The notes below the pieces were generated by a model. The model saw only the letters and a list, made by a program, of their open reading frames with translations. It ran no database searches and was not told the origin of the DNA. A DNA stretch of 64,000 bases, from contig CM054183.1 of assembly GCA_028829895.1 (NCBI GenBank), forward strand, positions 73,457,571-73,521,570, in the 5' to 3' direction. Position numbers and translations under genes: made by a program. Source of the stretch: Sinotaia quadrata. Taxonomy: Eukaryota > Mollusca > Gastropoda > Architaenioglossa > Viviparidae. Numbering within the stretch: the first letter of the stretch is position 1; the number at the start of each line of letters is the position of its first letter. This document shows, piece after piece, positions 1 to 12,288 of this stretch.

Positions 1-804
1 AAAAAGGATACAAACCCCCAATCAGAAACTCACAGGAAGACAATGACAACAGTTAAAATGAAAATGCATATAATGGTAAACTTGGGGATAAATGTCCAGT
101 AAGATTGGAGTCAAATTCATGATGCAAGCATATGTGGTACAACCATCTCTTTGATGGCCCTTTAATTTTAGCAACATCATAAAGTATATGGTACTATCAT
201 CTCTATAACAACATCTAGGAATGTATGGTTTATTCATCTCCATGATAGTTATTTTATGTTTCAAAGTCAGGTCAGTATTGTTTAAATAAATACTGATTAT
301 AATAATAATTCTTCTAAAACTTACTAATTTCTTAATTTTTGAGAAGATAGTGCTTCTGAAGTCAGTTGACATATAAAGTCTAACAACTATCAGTTAATCA
401 TATGAGTATTGCACATGAATCAAAACCTGGCATGCCTACATGGTGTAAAGTTGAAGGAAAAGAACTCGGAGCACTCTCTTGTACGGTTGAAGGAAAAGAA
501 CTCTAGAACTCTCTCCAGCACTTGTGTGCAGAAATAATAGAAACTATACCCTTTTGCTGTTCACGCTTTTCCATAGCAACCCACTCCAGCTGTGTCACCA
601 TTAGAGGTGCCTTGATCCACATCTTTTAGAACAGTTATCTAATGCATGGGCACACTGAGTACCTTGAGCTCACAGGAATAAAAATCAACAGCAATTCACA
701 ACATAGATATATTAGCTCTAGGTACATTGCTTTGCTCAGGGACCTACAATGCTGTTGAGATGGCACTGATCTTAGTTCGCTGAGAGCTTTATTCAAATGG
801 TTAA
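1..804 (+). other. CCT6 last intron, left part
   Basis: This is intron upstream of the terminal CCT6 exon. I looked for the preceding CCT6 exon, which should encode the conserved stretch just before the TVIAT segment and end in TG to complete a cysteine codon, and did not find it, so it lies left of the window. Nothing else recognisable is present; the short open frames here match no family I know. Confidence 0.5.
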
Positions 805-1867
805 CCCTTTTAAGGGGCAGAGTGGCCAAAACGTCTTTACTACCAAAATGGCAAAACGTCTGAAAGTGTCCGTATCAACCAGTGCTCTTTTCTTCTCATA
901 TCGTTCGAGAAATCGTGAGACCTCCAGTGTCTTCAGGAAGTCAAACGTTTCTACAACGATTCAAGTGCATTTTTAAACGTTTTCGCCTTGCTCCGTTCAT
1001 TTTTTCATAAAGTTTTCTTTGTTTTTAGCATTTGGTGTTTCAAATGGATTTCTTAGAATCGTCAAAGGAGTTTACTGAATTCAATTTATCGGATAATGAG
1101 GTAAGAGAAGTTGATTTTGAATCGGACAATAGGATTAGAAGTGACATTAGCGTCAGTAGCGTGCACATGTAACATCTTTCAAATTTTGGAGGAGAGTGCA
1201 TCAGATTCTGAAAATATCGAAGAGGAGTAGGGGGAAGGGGTATCTGGCGCTGTACACAGTTGGAATAGTAGTACTTTAGCACTGAATATATCGGAATTTA
1301 TAACAGAAACGGGGCCGAATGTGACTGTAACTAATGATAAGTACTCAGCTGGCTTTCTTCTACCAGTTTTTCAAAGAAGAAACATTTGACAAGATAGCGA
1401 GATAAATGAACGAGTATGCACGTCCAAAAATCGTGGAAAAACAAAATGGCGATCTTGTTGGATGGAAACTAATTCCACTGAAATTAAGGCTTATTTTGGA
1501 CTTATGATTTTGATAGGAATTCACAACCTGCCGAGAAAAGAGATGTATTGGTTGTTTGATGACAGATTAGTGTTCCTGGCATCAACAAAGTGTGTATACA
1601 TAGTGTTTTAGTGGACAATAACTGGACAATAATTTTTTGTGTAAATATATATGTTCATGCATGGATTCAAATTTAACACCTGAAAGTATACTTCAATTAA
1701 GGATATTAATAAAGCTGCTTTCATTTTGCTTTTTATTTAATTGAAATATATGCACTAATACCTAAGATATGATGTTTTTACTAACGTAACCCTAAATCTC
1801 ACTGAGACCCTGAAAAATCTTGCCCCTTCAGAGTTGGAAAAAGGAAAAACGTGTGCACCTTAAAGGG
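805..1867 (+). mobile_element. piggyBac-like element, internally deleted and decayed
   Basis: The element is flanked by TTAA on both sides (801-804 and 1868-1871) and has CCCTTT / AAAGGG terminal inverted repeats, the piggyBac signature. From about 1043 the + strand reads an acidic N-terminus (MDFLESSKEF, then further Asp/Glu-rich blocks). At 1350-1560 it reads fragments typical of the DDE_Tnp_1_7 transposase: FYQFFKEETFDKIA, then after an in-frame stop NEYA, then EIKAYFGLMILIGIHNLP. Frameshifts and stops break the frame, and the catalytic core is deleted, since a full element is about 2.5 kb. It sits in the last CCT6 intron. The 3' end closely matches the element ending at 8635. Confidence 0.85.
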
Positions 1868-2166
1868 TTAATGTTGAATAAAATTTTAACTAATACAGCA
1901 ACCTGAACTTCTCAGTATAGTTATTCAAAAAAACATCCAAGGAAATATCTGCTCTGCTGGCGACTAATTTTTTATAATGCCAGTCTGAATATTTTAACGT
2001 CAATATTTTTTGTAAATTAGAAATAGCAACACCATGATAATTTGTAGTAGAAGATTTGCTTATGGAATGTGGTCTTTTCATATGGCAATATTGCCAGTGT
2101 CTTTGGACAAGTATGCTGTCAATCATTTTATAAATAATTACTAATTTTGTTTGTTTATTTTTTCAG

Positions 2167-2242
2167 CACCGTGATAGCCACAAACCTACTTCTAGTGGAT
2201 GAGATTATGCGTGCTGGATTATCTTCACTTAAGGGCGACTAA
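2167..2242 (+). CDS. CCT6A: T-complex protein 1 subunit zeta (CCT6), terminal exon
   Basis: This is the C-terminal coding exon of CCT6, one of the eight paralogous subunits of the cytosolic TRiC/CCT chaperonin, which folds actin, tubulin and many WD40 proteins in an ATP-driven double ring. A polypyrimidine tract and ttttttcag acceptor precede 2167. The first base completes a codon begun in the previous exon (phase 2, expected Cys). The rest reads TVIATNLLLVDEIMRAGLSS then LKGD and a TAA stop at 2240-2242, nearly the same as the end of animal CCT6 with one extra Asp. The terminal segment forms part of the equatorial domain. The preceding exon is outside the window. Other CCT subunits have clearly different C-termini, so the subunit call is firm. 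Confidence 0.93.
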
Positions 2243-3600
2243 TGAGTCTTTTGATCATTATTTGATGCTCTTTTTGTTTTGTTTGTTTCTTTAACACATT
2301 TTCACCAACCTTTTCAAAATTTAAAATGCATTTTAAAATTGTTCATTAATAGGAATTAAGATATGGGTTTTCTTTGTGTGCGTAATTTTATTTTTGTGTT
2401 TTTCTTTAATGTTGTATGATTTAGTACTTGCATTGTTTCATGAAAAATGACCTATGCTTTAAAGCTCAGTATCCAGCCCATTCTTCTTTACATTGCATGA
2501 TGATAGGAAAACTTTTTTCCCTGTGGATTTAGAGAAATTTTCAGTTTTCTGTATAGTATTGCTTCATAACTTACATTAAGTATAGTACATTGCATGTGTG
2601 GTAATGGCAATGTTATTTTTTTTTCTGGGGTTAATTATATTTGCTATCAGCTTGTTCGGTTCACCACAGTTCCAGTGAATTAATCCATCAATAGAAGATA
2701 TTAATTTCAATAGATTCTCATTGATGCCTTAAAAGCAGTAAGGTATTTTGTACATTGAAGTAAACTCTCATTTAGTATTAAATTTTAAACTTTGAGCAAC
2801 AGTATAAACTGTATATAATATTTTATTTCAAGGTTCCAGTATTAGAGTATTTGATGCAAAATTAAGTAGTGTAGTGGCTTTTATTTCTTACAAATATTAA
2901 AATAATACCTTTTGCAACGGTGGGGCATAGTTAATCATTTATATAACTTAAAGTAGAATAGCCCGGCGGGAGGTGGGTGGGTTGAATTATTTTTAATAAC
3001 ATTATTTATTATTATTGACATTCAGACATATTTGAAACAAAAGAGGAATATAACTAAAGTAGCTGTAAAAAAATTAGTGACAATATACACATGATTAGAA
3101 TTACAGGATGGCACTTTGGGATTTTTTATTTCAAAGTAATTTGTACATCATAGATAAAGCATTTAATAAAATGAATGAGAACATTTAATTTTGTGTGCAC
3201 TTTGCATTGAATTAATGTCAATTATTTTAACTGTTGATTAGAGGAAAACTGTAGCAACTTTGTTTCTTTGATATAATTTCCAAAGATGTATCCTTAGTGC
3301 AAATGCTTGAGTTACATTTTCTTATGAATCTTCTGTCTGGACTTCATTGTTTCATTTTTTTAAATAAATTTATTTGACAAAATTGTTGTTTATAGTGCAT
3401 TTTTTGTATGTAGTGAGGGATTGGTCCCTTATATGAGATGAATAGTACTTCTGTATATAACATAATAATAATAACAATACACTTTGAAGTAAAATATCTG
3501 ATTTTATACTAACACAGTACATACAATCTTCCATTTCTTTACAAGTTAATTCTTTCTTGTACTTCATACATTTTAGAATAAAAGTGTTGCAGTAATAGTA
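2243..3600 (+). other. CCT6 3' untranslated region, extent uncertain
   Basis: Sequence downstream of the CCT6 stop is AT-rich with no coding signal. AATAAA hexamers that could serve for polyadenylation lie at 3165-3170, 3363-3368 and 3577-3582. Which one is used cannot be told from sequence alone. Confidence 0.4.
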
Positions 3601-5990
3601 AAATTTTCAAAAAGTACAAAAAGTTGCTTTTAGCAAAAGTTTTGTTTAGAATCCTTACGTCTTCAATATCTCTATACAACATAATTGAGATGAAATAAAT
3701 AACTAAGCTAGTGAAGTAACATCTACTCAGGTTAGTGTGTGTGTGTATACTTCACCATTTTTTAATACAATAGTGAATTATTCTAAACAATTTATTGTTT
3801 ATTTCAAGTTTCTACTACTTCAGTCTTCTGTCTCTTCACTTAGAAAATATAACAGAAATGTAAATGGTACAGGCAAAGCAGGACCAATCAATCAAATCAT
3901 CTCTATAAAAAATGGATATTCTTATGACTATATGTTTCTTCCAAAACCATGCTTGGCTCTAAGAATATTTCACAAACACTTGCACTCAAATGGCATCTAA
4001 TAGAGTTGGCTTGTCTAAATAAGTCAACGTTTCTCAGAGTGGTGGTCCCTGCACTGGTGCCAATCCACAAGCAATCAATCACCAGTCTGCAGCGACCCTC
4101 CAGGAACAAAAAGAAAAAACATGCCATACCACCAGTTTACACTTGTAAACAAAGAACTTGAAACTTAGGCAATATGTAATCCACAATTCCATGCACATTC
4201 ACAGCCATAATGCGCAAACTATCTTCCAGAGTTGCTAATGGAAAGATTTTATTTTTATTTCTGGTGTTTTTAACCTTAGTCAATAGTTAAAAATTTAAAT
4301 TTCAACCATCTGAAGTTTGGTGATTTTCAGTAATTTAGAGTTTTGAAAATTATATCATAATGATTTTCCAAAAACTGTTAATGATTTCTAGTGATCTTGT
4401 AAGTTTGAATTTATCATTTCTGTGAACTTTCGCTTCATTCTTGGACCGTCTCCTATTAGATATGAGAACGTAAGTATTAAATATTTTACAAAATAATAAT
4501 AGTCGTTAATTTAAAGGAATTGTGTGCAGAACTATGATTCTTCAATTTTGTTACAAAGGCTCGGTTAATGCTTGTACCTGATTATGAAATATGGATAATT
4601 GTGCTAGGCTTAATATGAAAAGGTAACAAATAAGGATTGTTTTTACCTTGAAAATTCTTTAAAGTTAATATATATTATTATATATGAATTGTTCTCACAA
4701 ACCTGAACAAATTTGTTGAGCCTGATTATGGTTAAAAAAATAATTGGACAATTGCTTTGAGAATTTTACATTTTCTGAAATTAGAAATATTTATCTATCT
4801 AATATTTTTATTTTTAGAGATATTCTTAAGGAGCTAAAATCATTAATTTAATAGCAAGCTGTTCATTTAAAAAAATTCAGTACTAGACGTGTTAATTTTT
4901 TGTCATCATTTGTCCCTAAAGTCAATGAGTTATACCTTTGCCCATGACCCTGTAACTCTTATATTTGAATTGACTGAATGTGCCCTTCTTTCTCTTTGAT
5001 TGGTGAAGCTCTTATTTTGTGACTAACCAGTCATGATGCAGAATTTAAGAGAATGCCTAATGTCACTTAAAGGGAAGGTGGTCAATCTTCCACTCAGTGG
5101 AAAAAGACATTTACAATGCAATTATATTGATGAAGAATATAGCACTGCTGTATGAGTCAGTACTGGCTAATTTATTTCATCATAATGATTAGATTAACTG
5201 TATTGAAGTATATTTATAAAAATGATGTAATTGAAGAAGAAGACAACATTAGTCACTGAAGAATTTTCAGAAATGATAACAGGTGCAGTTGTACAAATTC
5301 AGTTTCTGTTTGCAAAAATTGCATTGTGGAGAAGAAAATGATGCCACTCTTGTTCAATTCAGTATTAAATTACAGATATATTTCCATTAGTGCAAAATGG
5401 GGCTGCTGATTGTGTAGCAGATTTCACTTGTAATTATATGTAGATTTAAACTGTCGAAATATGTCTCAAGTAATGGGACAAATGGAACACGGACAGCTTG
5501 GTAATAAAATTTAGTATTGCCGTGTTCCTAATTGTAAGTCAACATTTTAGAAACAGCATTAATGTGTATTTTCAAAATATTAGCTCTTATTTATAATTCA
5601 CCTCTCTATCAGCATGTTTGGCTGTAAACAGAAAAATAAAAATTAGACCAACCACACAAATCAGGATGTTCAAAATTCTTTGTGATTTGAGCTTTCACCT
5701 GCTGAAAGGCAGTCTCTGTTTGGTAAAACCTGTTAACAACATGCTTCCTGTATCAAAGCAAGAATATCTGCAAACAAAAATGCTGTTTTACTTTTGTACT
5801 TGAATTCAGTTCAATCAAGCAATTTTGGCCATGGATCGGATTTCATCCAGGACAATTTATGGAGGCTTTGGTTTTGAAGAATCGGATGAAGAAGCAACTG
5901 AATGTGGCATCATTATGTCACAATCACAAACAAGCCCGAGGAAACAAGTGACAAGCGACTGATCATCTATCAAGCAAAACGTCACAGAGC
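3601..5990. other. Intergenic, nothing recognised
   Basis: This is AT-rich sequence without a recognisable exon, RNA gene or complete mobile element. A short open stretch at about 5831-5960 (MDRISSRTIYGGFGFEESDE...) is acidic and resembles the N-terminal style of piggyBac-type transposases, but I cannot place it. Confidence 0.4.
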
Positions 5991-6421
5991 ATCCATATCA
6001 ACCAGTATTCCTTTCTCACACATTGATAAATTGTGAGACTCCCGGTTGCTTACTTCCTGTGTAGTCGATTCTGCGATAATTGAAGTGTGTCATGGTCAAA
6101 TGGAAGTAATCATAAAAATTTTTTTTTTTAATTTACCTTCTTGCCCTCCTTTGACCTGGCGTGATGTGTCAGCTGTTATGCGTTCAATAGAGCTAACGTT
6201 TCATAACGTTAGGCCCATTCGCGCTACTGAATGACCCGTTTCCTGCTAACGGTTTGTAACGTTAGCAAACGGCTCTGGGAGGTAGTTCACCACGCAACAC
6301 AAAATGGCGTCTTACTTGGCCGGGTTCAAGTTTGCAGATGGTTTTTCCTTAATGCTGAGCTATTCAAAGATAAATATGATCACCTGCAAGGACGTAAGTA
6401 CGCTCAATCTTTCTATTTTAA

Positions 6422-7743
6422 CCCGTTTCCTGTCAGGCAAAAAAACGCGCGTCGGCAGCGCCATGTCAGGCACTTTAGGCGTTCAGCGATAATTTCTATG
6501 GGTTACTAAACTAAAAAATAAAAAGTGAAGCTAATACTAAATGAATTTTAAAAACGTTAATTGTAAACTACATACATATTATAAAATATGTTAAGTCTTT
6601 TTAAAAAATTAAAAAATATAAATAATAAAATTTTTTTTTAACCTTTTTGCTGAACTTGCGATTTTCATCATCTGTTGTCGTATTCCTGGACGATTGGCAT
6701 TGCTCTACACATTTATTTAATAGTCCAAATTGTGTGGAGATGTTTCCTCAATGTTTACAAATATTAATCCAATTTTTAGTCATAATTATTTTTTTTTAAA
6801 TCAATCACACACCACCAAGTACTTTTACTCAATGGATACAGCGCCTCAGATTTGAAAATAGATCTAGAAAAATAGATCGCATCCACGAAGACAAATCATA
6901 ATGAAGAGAAGAAAAATGTTCCACATATGTCCAGTTCAGTATTTTTTGTACACATAAAAACTATTTCCATTAAGAATTTTTTTTACACATCAATAAAATA
7001 AGTCCCAAAAACTGATACATTTCAGTCACCTCTGTATCACGCCACTGTTTGATAGAGATGAAGTTAGAAAGATTTGCACACGATCGATAGTAGATCTGCG
7101 GCATAAGTATTTTTGAACTCGACAATTTTTTGCACAAAATTCACTGGTAAAATTGCTTCCAAAGTATCAACTTCTCCAGTATTTTCTGCAAATGGCATTT
7201 GTATTTCACTATTTCATGCAAAAGCATGTGGCTTTTCCATGCACCTAGTAGACACCGCCGCCATGCTTCGACACGACCGGTTTTCAGTTTTTGTAGTGCT
7301 GGCCTCTAGGTCAACTGCGTCTAAAATTTCAATAGGGGCTGGTTGAACATTTTTATTTTCTGATAAGAAATCAGATTAATCTAAAATGAATCAAATTCTG
7401 ACCCAGCTGCGGCTTCAAACTGTGAGTTTGAAAGCAACGAAACTTGCCATGGAGATCAACACAAAATGTCTGCGCGTCTTCACAAGACAGTGGGTGTATT
7501 GAAAAAGCCGCCAATTCAAGCTCATTTGCATACTGATTATAAGTATCCAATCATAAAATTTATAACAGATTGGGTGCGGAAGCCAAACATATCTTTCAAT
7601 TTTTCTGATTGGTTATTTTTAATGAATGGTTTAATGAATGAATGAACTACGCGCACGTATCCATAAGCCTGTGACACACCATGGAACGCAGTCAAGGGCT
7701 CAGTCACTTCCGGTTGTGACATAACACCAAGACTGCGAACGGG
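6422..7743 (-). mobile_element. piggyBac-like element, second family, decayed
   Basis: TTAA duplications flank it (6418-6421 and 7744-7747). The termini begin CCCGTTTCCTG on the left and, read inverted, CCCGTTCGCAG on the right. On the minus strand, about 7440 down to 6950, broken transposase fragments appear: an ILPVNFVQKIVEF-type stretch, a KQWRDTEVTEMYQFLGLILLM-like stretch split by frameshifts, and an acidic N-terminal part. These match the early conserved block of piggyBac transposases. At 1322 bp it is too short to be autonomous. Its ends differ from those of the 805-1867 element, so it is a separate family. Confidence 0.75.
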
Positions 7744-8109
7744 TTAAAAAAGTAATTATTAAAATTATACTTGGAAATAAAATGACATGAAATATTCTTA
7801 TATTAAATTCTTTACTCATTTTTGCCTTATACAATAACTTATTACATCTTGATAATATATATATTTGTTCGTCCCTCACACTACATTCACACCGCTACAT
7901 TCACGCTGACTTTCACATTTACCCCGCATGCAGAATAAAGATTTTCCCCACAAGAACAGCTTTGGTATCTGTATGTGAGAATGATTATTTTACATCTTCA
8001 TCATTCGGTGTGCTCTCAGAATGTCGCTGCAGCTGATCTGACCCTCACCCCCACCCTTTGAACTAGAAGGAGAGAGAGGCCAGCGACAGTCAGCATATTA
8101 CTAACATCG

Positions 8110-8635
8110 AGCAACCCCATGACAAAGTGCATTTTGAAACGTTTTCTCTTTGTTGCGTTCATTTTTTCATAAACTTTTTTTTTTTTTTTTGGACAATTGG
8201 TGTTTCAAATGGATTTTGAATCGTCGAGTGATAATGAGGAGTTTACAGGATTCACTTAGTTGGACATTGAAGTGGGAGAAGTTGATTTTGAATCGGATGG
8301 TGAGATCACACAATGACATTAGTGTTAGTAGCATGCACACGTGTAAATAGTGTTGTTATGTAGTGTATGTGACTGACAATCACTGGAATTTTTTGTGTGT
8401 AAATATATGTTTACCATGAATGGATTAAAATTTGACACCTGATAAGTATACTTCACATAAGAAAACAATAAAGATGCTTTCATTTTCTTTCATATGCATT
8501 TTAATTTCATTGAAATATATGCAATAATACCTAAGATATGATGTTTTTGCTAACATAACCCTAAATCTCACTGAAATCCTGAAAATTCTTGCCTGTGCAG
8601 AGCTAAAATGGGGAAAACCTGTGCCCAGTAAAGGG
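8110..8635 (+). mobile_element. piggyBac-like element, 3' portion (same family as 805-1867)
   Basis: The right end is AAAGGG followed by TTAA (8636-8639). Stretches match the 805-1867 element in order: the segment before the start codon with TTCATTTTTTCATAAA, the acidic start reading MDFESS, the region around TTGATTTTGAATCGGA, and the 3' tail with ACCCTAAATCTCACTGA. Almost the whole transposase body is missing. The left end could not be placed; it may be deleted or displaced by the other piggyBac insertion just upstream. Confidence 0.7.
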
Positions 8636-8639
8636 TTAA

Positions 8640-9430
8640 AGACCATGTGAATTGGAATCTAGGTCAGCCACAGATAGGAATAAATCCATATGAAATGAGT
8701 AATTTCTATTCTTAGAATCTTTACTTCAAAATTTAAACTTTCAGAGATTAATTAACTGTTATTTAATTAATTTGCCATATCTGTTTTAATTTTTAAAAAC
8801 ATCCCCTATCATCCATCATCTTTTAATCTGAATTTGTATGAATGCATTTTATTACATCAGTGATTGCTTGTGTGTCAATTGCTTCATAATTTTTTTAGAC
8901 TTCAAATACTGTAGCATTACTTTGAACACTATATGACAAATTTTCTTGATTAGATAGCCTTATTACTCTAGCCAGTATCAGGACAAAAAATATGTCTTGA
9001 TCGTGGTCCATTTGGAACTAACCTCAAAAGAGAAACATTCCAGGCAATTGGATAACAAAAGGACACTGATTGAAGTACCTGTTGCTTTCAGAATTATATG
9101 CACGTCTAATGATAAGTCAAGTTTTTAGCGGGAGTGTACATTTCTTAGATTATAAGGCAATTATAGCTAGAATCTTACATAAAAAAAACAACAAAATTTG
9201 TGTTAATATGAAAAATCAAGAAATTAAATTAATTTGTAATTGTTCTCATGGAAATATATATACTTTTTAATCTTAGAGATAAAATGTATGAATTGTCAAG
9301 TAAAAAAAAAAGTTTTAACAAATTAATATACAAAGTAGCAATTCTTTCTTAGACCTCATAACTTGTGTAAATTAATATTCAAAGCTGCAAATCCAGCAGA
9401 CTTCATTACATGATAATTCAGGAAAACCCT
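8640..9430. other. Intergenic, nothing recognised
   Basis: AT-rich sequence with no exon, RNA gene or element border that I could support. Confidence 0.4.
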
Positions 9431-9440
9431 CCTATTTTTC

Positions 9441-9745
9441 TTCCTCAATTTGCGAAAAAGTAATCGAAATAATGGGAATTAAGGTTTTGAAAGTTATTGT
9501 AAAGGAAATCCAGGAAACCAAGTACTTTTCTTTAAGCATGGATTCGACACCAGACCTATCTCACATTGAGTACAGTAGTGCTTAGATATGTTGGAGTGTC
9601 AGATGGTGAAGTGGTAGAACGTTTTCTCTCATTCACCCCACACTGGAGAAGCGCTTGCCACCACTATTTTGACCTTAAACAAATACGGCACTGACATCAA
9701 AATCCTGAGGACAGTCTTACGACACTGCAGCAAACATGGCAGGTT
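9441..9745 (+). pseudogene. hAT transposase relic (ZMYM1-like)
   Basis: Read across frameshifts, the + strand carries blocks characteristic of the hAT-derived ZMYM1-like transposases common in animal genomes. A stretch ends FSLSMDSTPDLSHIEY, then come LRYVGVSDGEVVERFLSF, GEALATTILTLNKYGTDIKIL and GQSYDTAANMAG. The DSTPD and GQSYD(T/N)A motifs belong to the RNase H-like core of the transposase. At least three frame changes and one stop make it non-functional. It is a short internal fragment; no terminal inverted repeats or target duplication were found. Confidence 0.75.
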
Positions 9746-10165
9746 TTGCTTACTTGTGCCATTTTTTTTTTTCGTTCAGAATCTGTGTAGAGTTCACTTT
9801 TATTTTTGGTGATAATTTTGTATATGATGGATGTTTGACGTTCACTGTCGGTTGGTGGAGGTGGTTGTAGTTTTATTATTTCTGCTGCGAAGTGGTTTCT
9901 TAATACGGCCTTGGTCTATAGCCTCAGTGATTTTTTTCCATTTGGGGAACTTCAAACTTCACTGCCCTGATATGGCAGAAAACCCATATTAGGTTGGAAT
10001 AAGTTTCGTCAAGAAGGGTAGGTTCCTGAAATGATCCCGAAGTCATGAGCGGTATATTCCTTTTCCACTTTGGTCGTTCTAAGTGTATATTAATGGTGTA
10101 CTCCTTGAAGGTGAAACCTTTTTCCCGCCCTGAGAAGGGCTTGGGGGTAGAGTTGGCTGATGCAT
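9746..10165. other. Unassigned block before the minisatellite
   Basis: This stretch has somewhat more balanced composition than its surroundings. On the minus strand a lysine- and threonine-rich reading (WKKITEAIDQGRIKKPLRS) looks protein-like but matches no family I recognise. It may be part of a retroelement. Confidence 0.25.
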
Positions 10166-10167
10166 GA

Positions 10168-10663
10168 GAGTATTTCGCTTGTCAATTTTTATCTCGGTAT
10201 CCATATAAAAAAGTGTTTCGCTTGTCAATACTTATCTCGGTAGTCCACACAAAAAAAAATGTTTCGCTTGTCAATTTTTATCTCGGTAGTCCATACAAAA
10301 AAAAATGTTTCGCTAGCAAATTTTTATCTCGGTAGTCCATACAAAAAAAAGGTGTTTCGCTTGTCAATTCTTATCTCGGTAGTCCAAACAAAAAAGTGTT
10401 GTGCTTGTCAATGCTTATCTCGATAAATCCATGCAAAAAAAGTGTTTTGCTTGTCAATTCTTATCTCGGTAGTCCATACAAAAAAGTGTTTCGCTTGTCA
10501 ATTCTTATCTCTGTAGTCCATACAAAAAAGTGTTTCGCTTGTCAATTCTTATCTCTGTAGTCCATACAAAAAAGTGTTTCGCTTGTCAATTCTTATCTCT
10601 GTAGTCCATACAAAAAAGTGTTTCGCTTGTCAATTTCTGTCTCTGTAGTCCATACAAAAAAGA
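10168..10663. repeat. Minisatellite, about 11 copies of a 44-bp unit
   Basis: Eleven tandem copies can be counted by their TTTCGCTTGTCAA core. Each is followed by a TTATCTC(G/T)GTAGTCCATACA segment and a poly-A run. The right-hand copies (8 to 11) are almost identical, while the left-hand copies vary in the A-run length and core (for example GCTAGCAAA and GTTGTGCTTG). That gradient suggests recent expansion from the right side. Confidence 0.92.
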
Positions 10664-10738
10664 TAGGGAACAAAAAGTTGGCACGATTGATCTACTCAAT
10701 TGCTCGAAGTCGAGTTTTTTGTTTGTTTGCTTGCTATT

Positions 10739-12288
10739 TGTGACGCCAACGTCACTTAGTTAATGACTATGATTATTTTAAATTAATTAATCATTCATAA
10801 CTAATTACAAGTGATGAGGAGAATCTTAATTTATGTTATTAATAATTCTCAAGCAGAATTCTCAATAATTCTCAAACCACTTGACTCTCTCACTTGGTGG
10901 ATATGCGGTCGCTGTAAACATTTTCTCTCTTTCACAACATTATGACAACATTTACTATCACACAATATTCCATAGGAGAAGACAAATCCGTCTTTAATCT
11001 ATATTTAGTGAGTCCCCCTCCACCCACTTTCTTCTCCAGCATAAGGTTATCAATATGTGTAAGAAGGTCAATAAATTTCTTAAATCAACAATCAAATTTG
11101 CATATGACAAATACAATGAAATAGATTACTTGACATTGATATTTCCATGAAACCCACATTTGAATAATTTTGTCTACACAGTTTATATCCTAAAATACAA
11201 TTAAACAATTCAATACAAATCACATGGTATTGCTTATCAGAGAATAGAAATGAATTTATTAGAGATAAGTGATAATAGTCATTGATTTAGACAAAGTTGC
11301 AATTGTCTTTCTCATGCTTTTATTTTTTTTTTGTTGCAACTCTACGTGCCTCTCTCCACACACATTGAAAAACACTGACAGGCTTGAAGCCAAATCTGGG
11401 TGCCTTCTTTTGTTATGTCAGTTTCTTGAAGCAGAATAACAATTGCACCCTCTCTAGTATTTCCGTTTAACAGAAATTGCTCATGTAAACAGCACATCAT
11501 GCTGCCATACATCAAATAGAGTGTAGTATATCCTCCACACTTACACACTGCTTTCTGCCTCTATCACAGTTGATCATAACAGTGTACAATCAGCAAACCA
11601 GGAGGTTTGAATCATACATATAAAAAAGACTGCTTGTCCCTGTAAAATATAATCAGTAAACAAACACGAAGCTTCCAGTTCAGTGCTTTATAACTCCATT
11701 CTTTCTTACATTCCAGTCACATCTTACAGTTTTCCGCAATGGTATTTATTAGCCTGATATATTGCAATCAGCATTTCAAAACAATGTCAAGTATTAGCAC
11801 ACTACATTTGAGCAGCTTAGTTCAAACATTTGTAGAAATAATACATCTCTACATAAACACAAGTATGTTAATATCAGAAGCAAAAGTGCATGAAATATTT
11901 CTAAGTTCATTCTCTCTCAACCAGTCAGTTAACTCTCCACTATGCTAACAGATGCCTTTCAAGTCCAGACTTCTTTGCCACTTCAAATTCAAATGATCAG
12001 ACAATAGATTTCTCTACATCAGGTAAGCTGTTAGATCTCAGCCCATTGCCAATCCTGTTCTCGTAAATCATAACCATTGGATAAATAAAACTACTCACCC
12101 AATTGAATTAGTTTGCATTACATCAGCAATTTCTAACATATTCTCAACTCCGGGTTGTTTACTTCCAACTCTGACACTTACAAAAATATCATCATAAGTA
12201 GTGCCCAAGGTCTGGTTACTCTGACAATTTAACAATTTATATAGTAATTAAATATTAAAATAGAGATGGACAAATTTACTCCGCCACA
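10739..12288 (-). repeat. Solo LTR of a Ty3/gypsy (Gmr1-like) retrotransposon, LTR-A
   Basis: It begins TGTGACGCC and ends GGCGGAG-type sequence closing in CCGCCACA on the + strand, so on the minus strand it starts TGTGGCGGAG and ends in CA. It shares long stretches in the same order with LTR-C (20904-22565), such as AACTAATTACAAGTGAT and the block near ACTCCNNCACA, and with LTR-B (19525-20733), such as TTAGTTCAAACATTTGTAG. Flanks are CTATT on the left and CTATC on the right, a 5-bp target duplication with one mismatch. No internal region adjoins it, hence a solo LTR of about 1.55 kb. Confidence 0.75.

Noticed and set aside
4515..4530. Possible alternative PITP first exon (LKEF followed by gtgtgc)
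   Set aside because: No in-frame ATG close upstream, poor donor, and AT-rich surroundings without promoter features.
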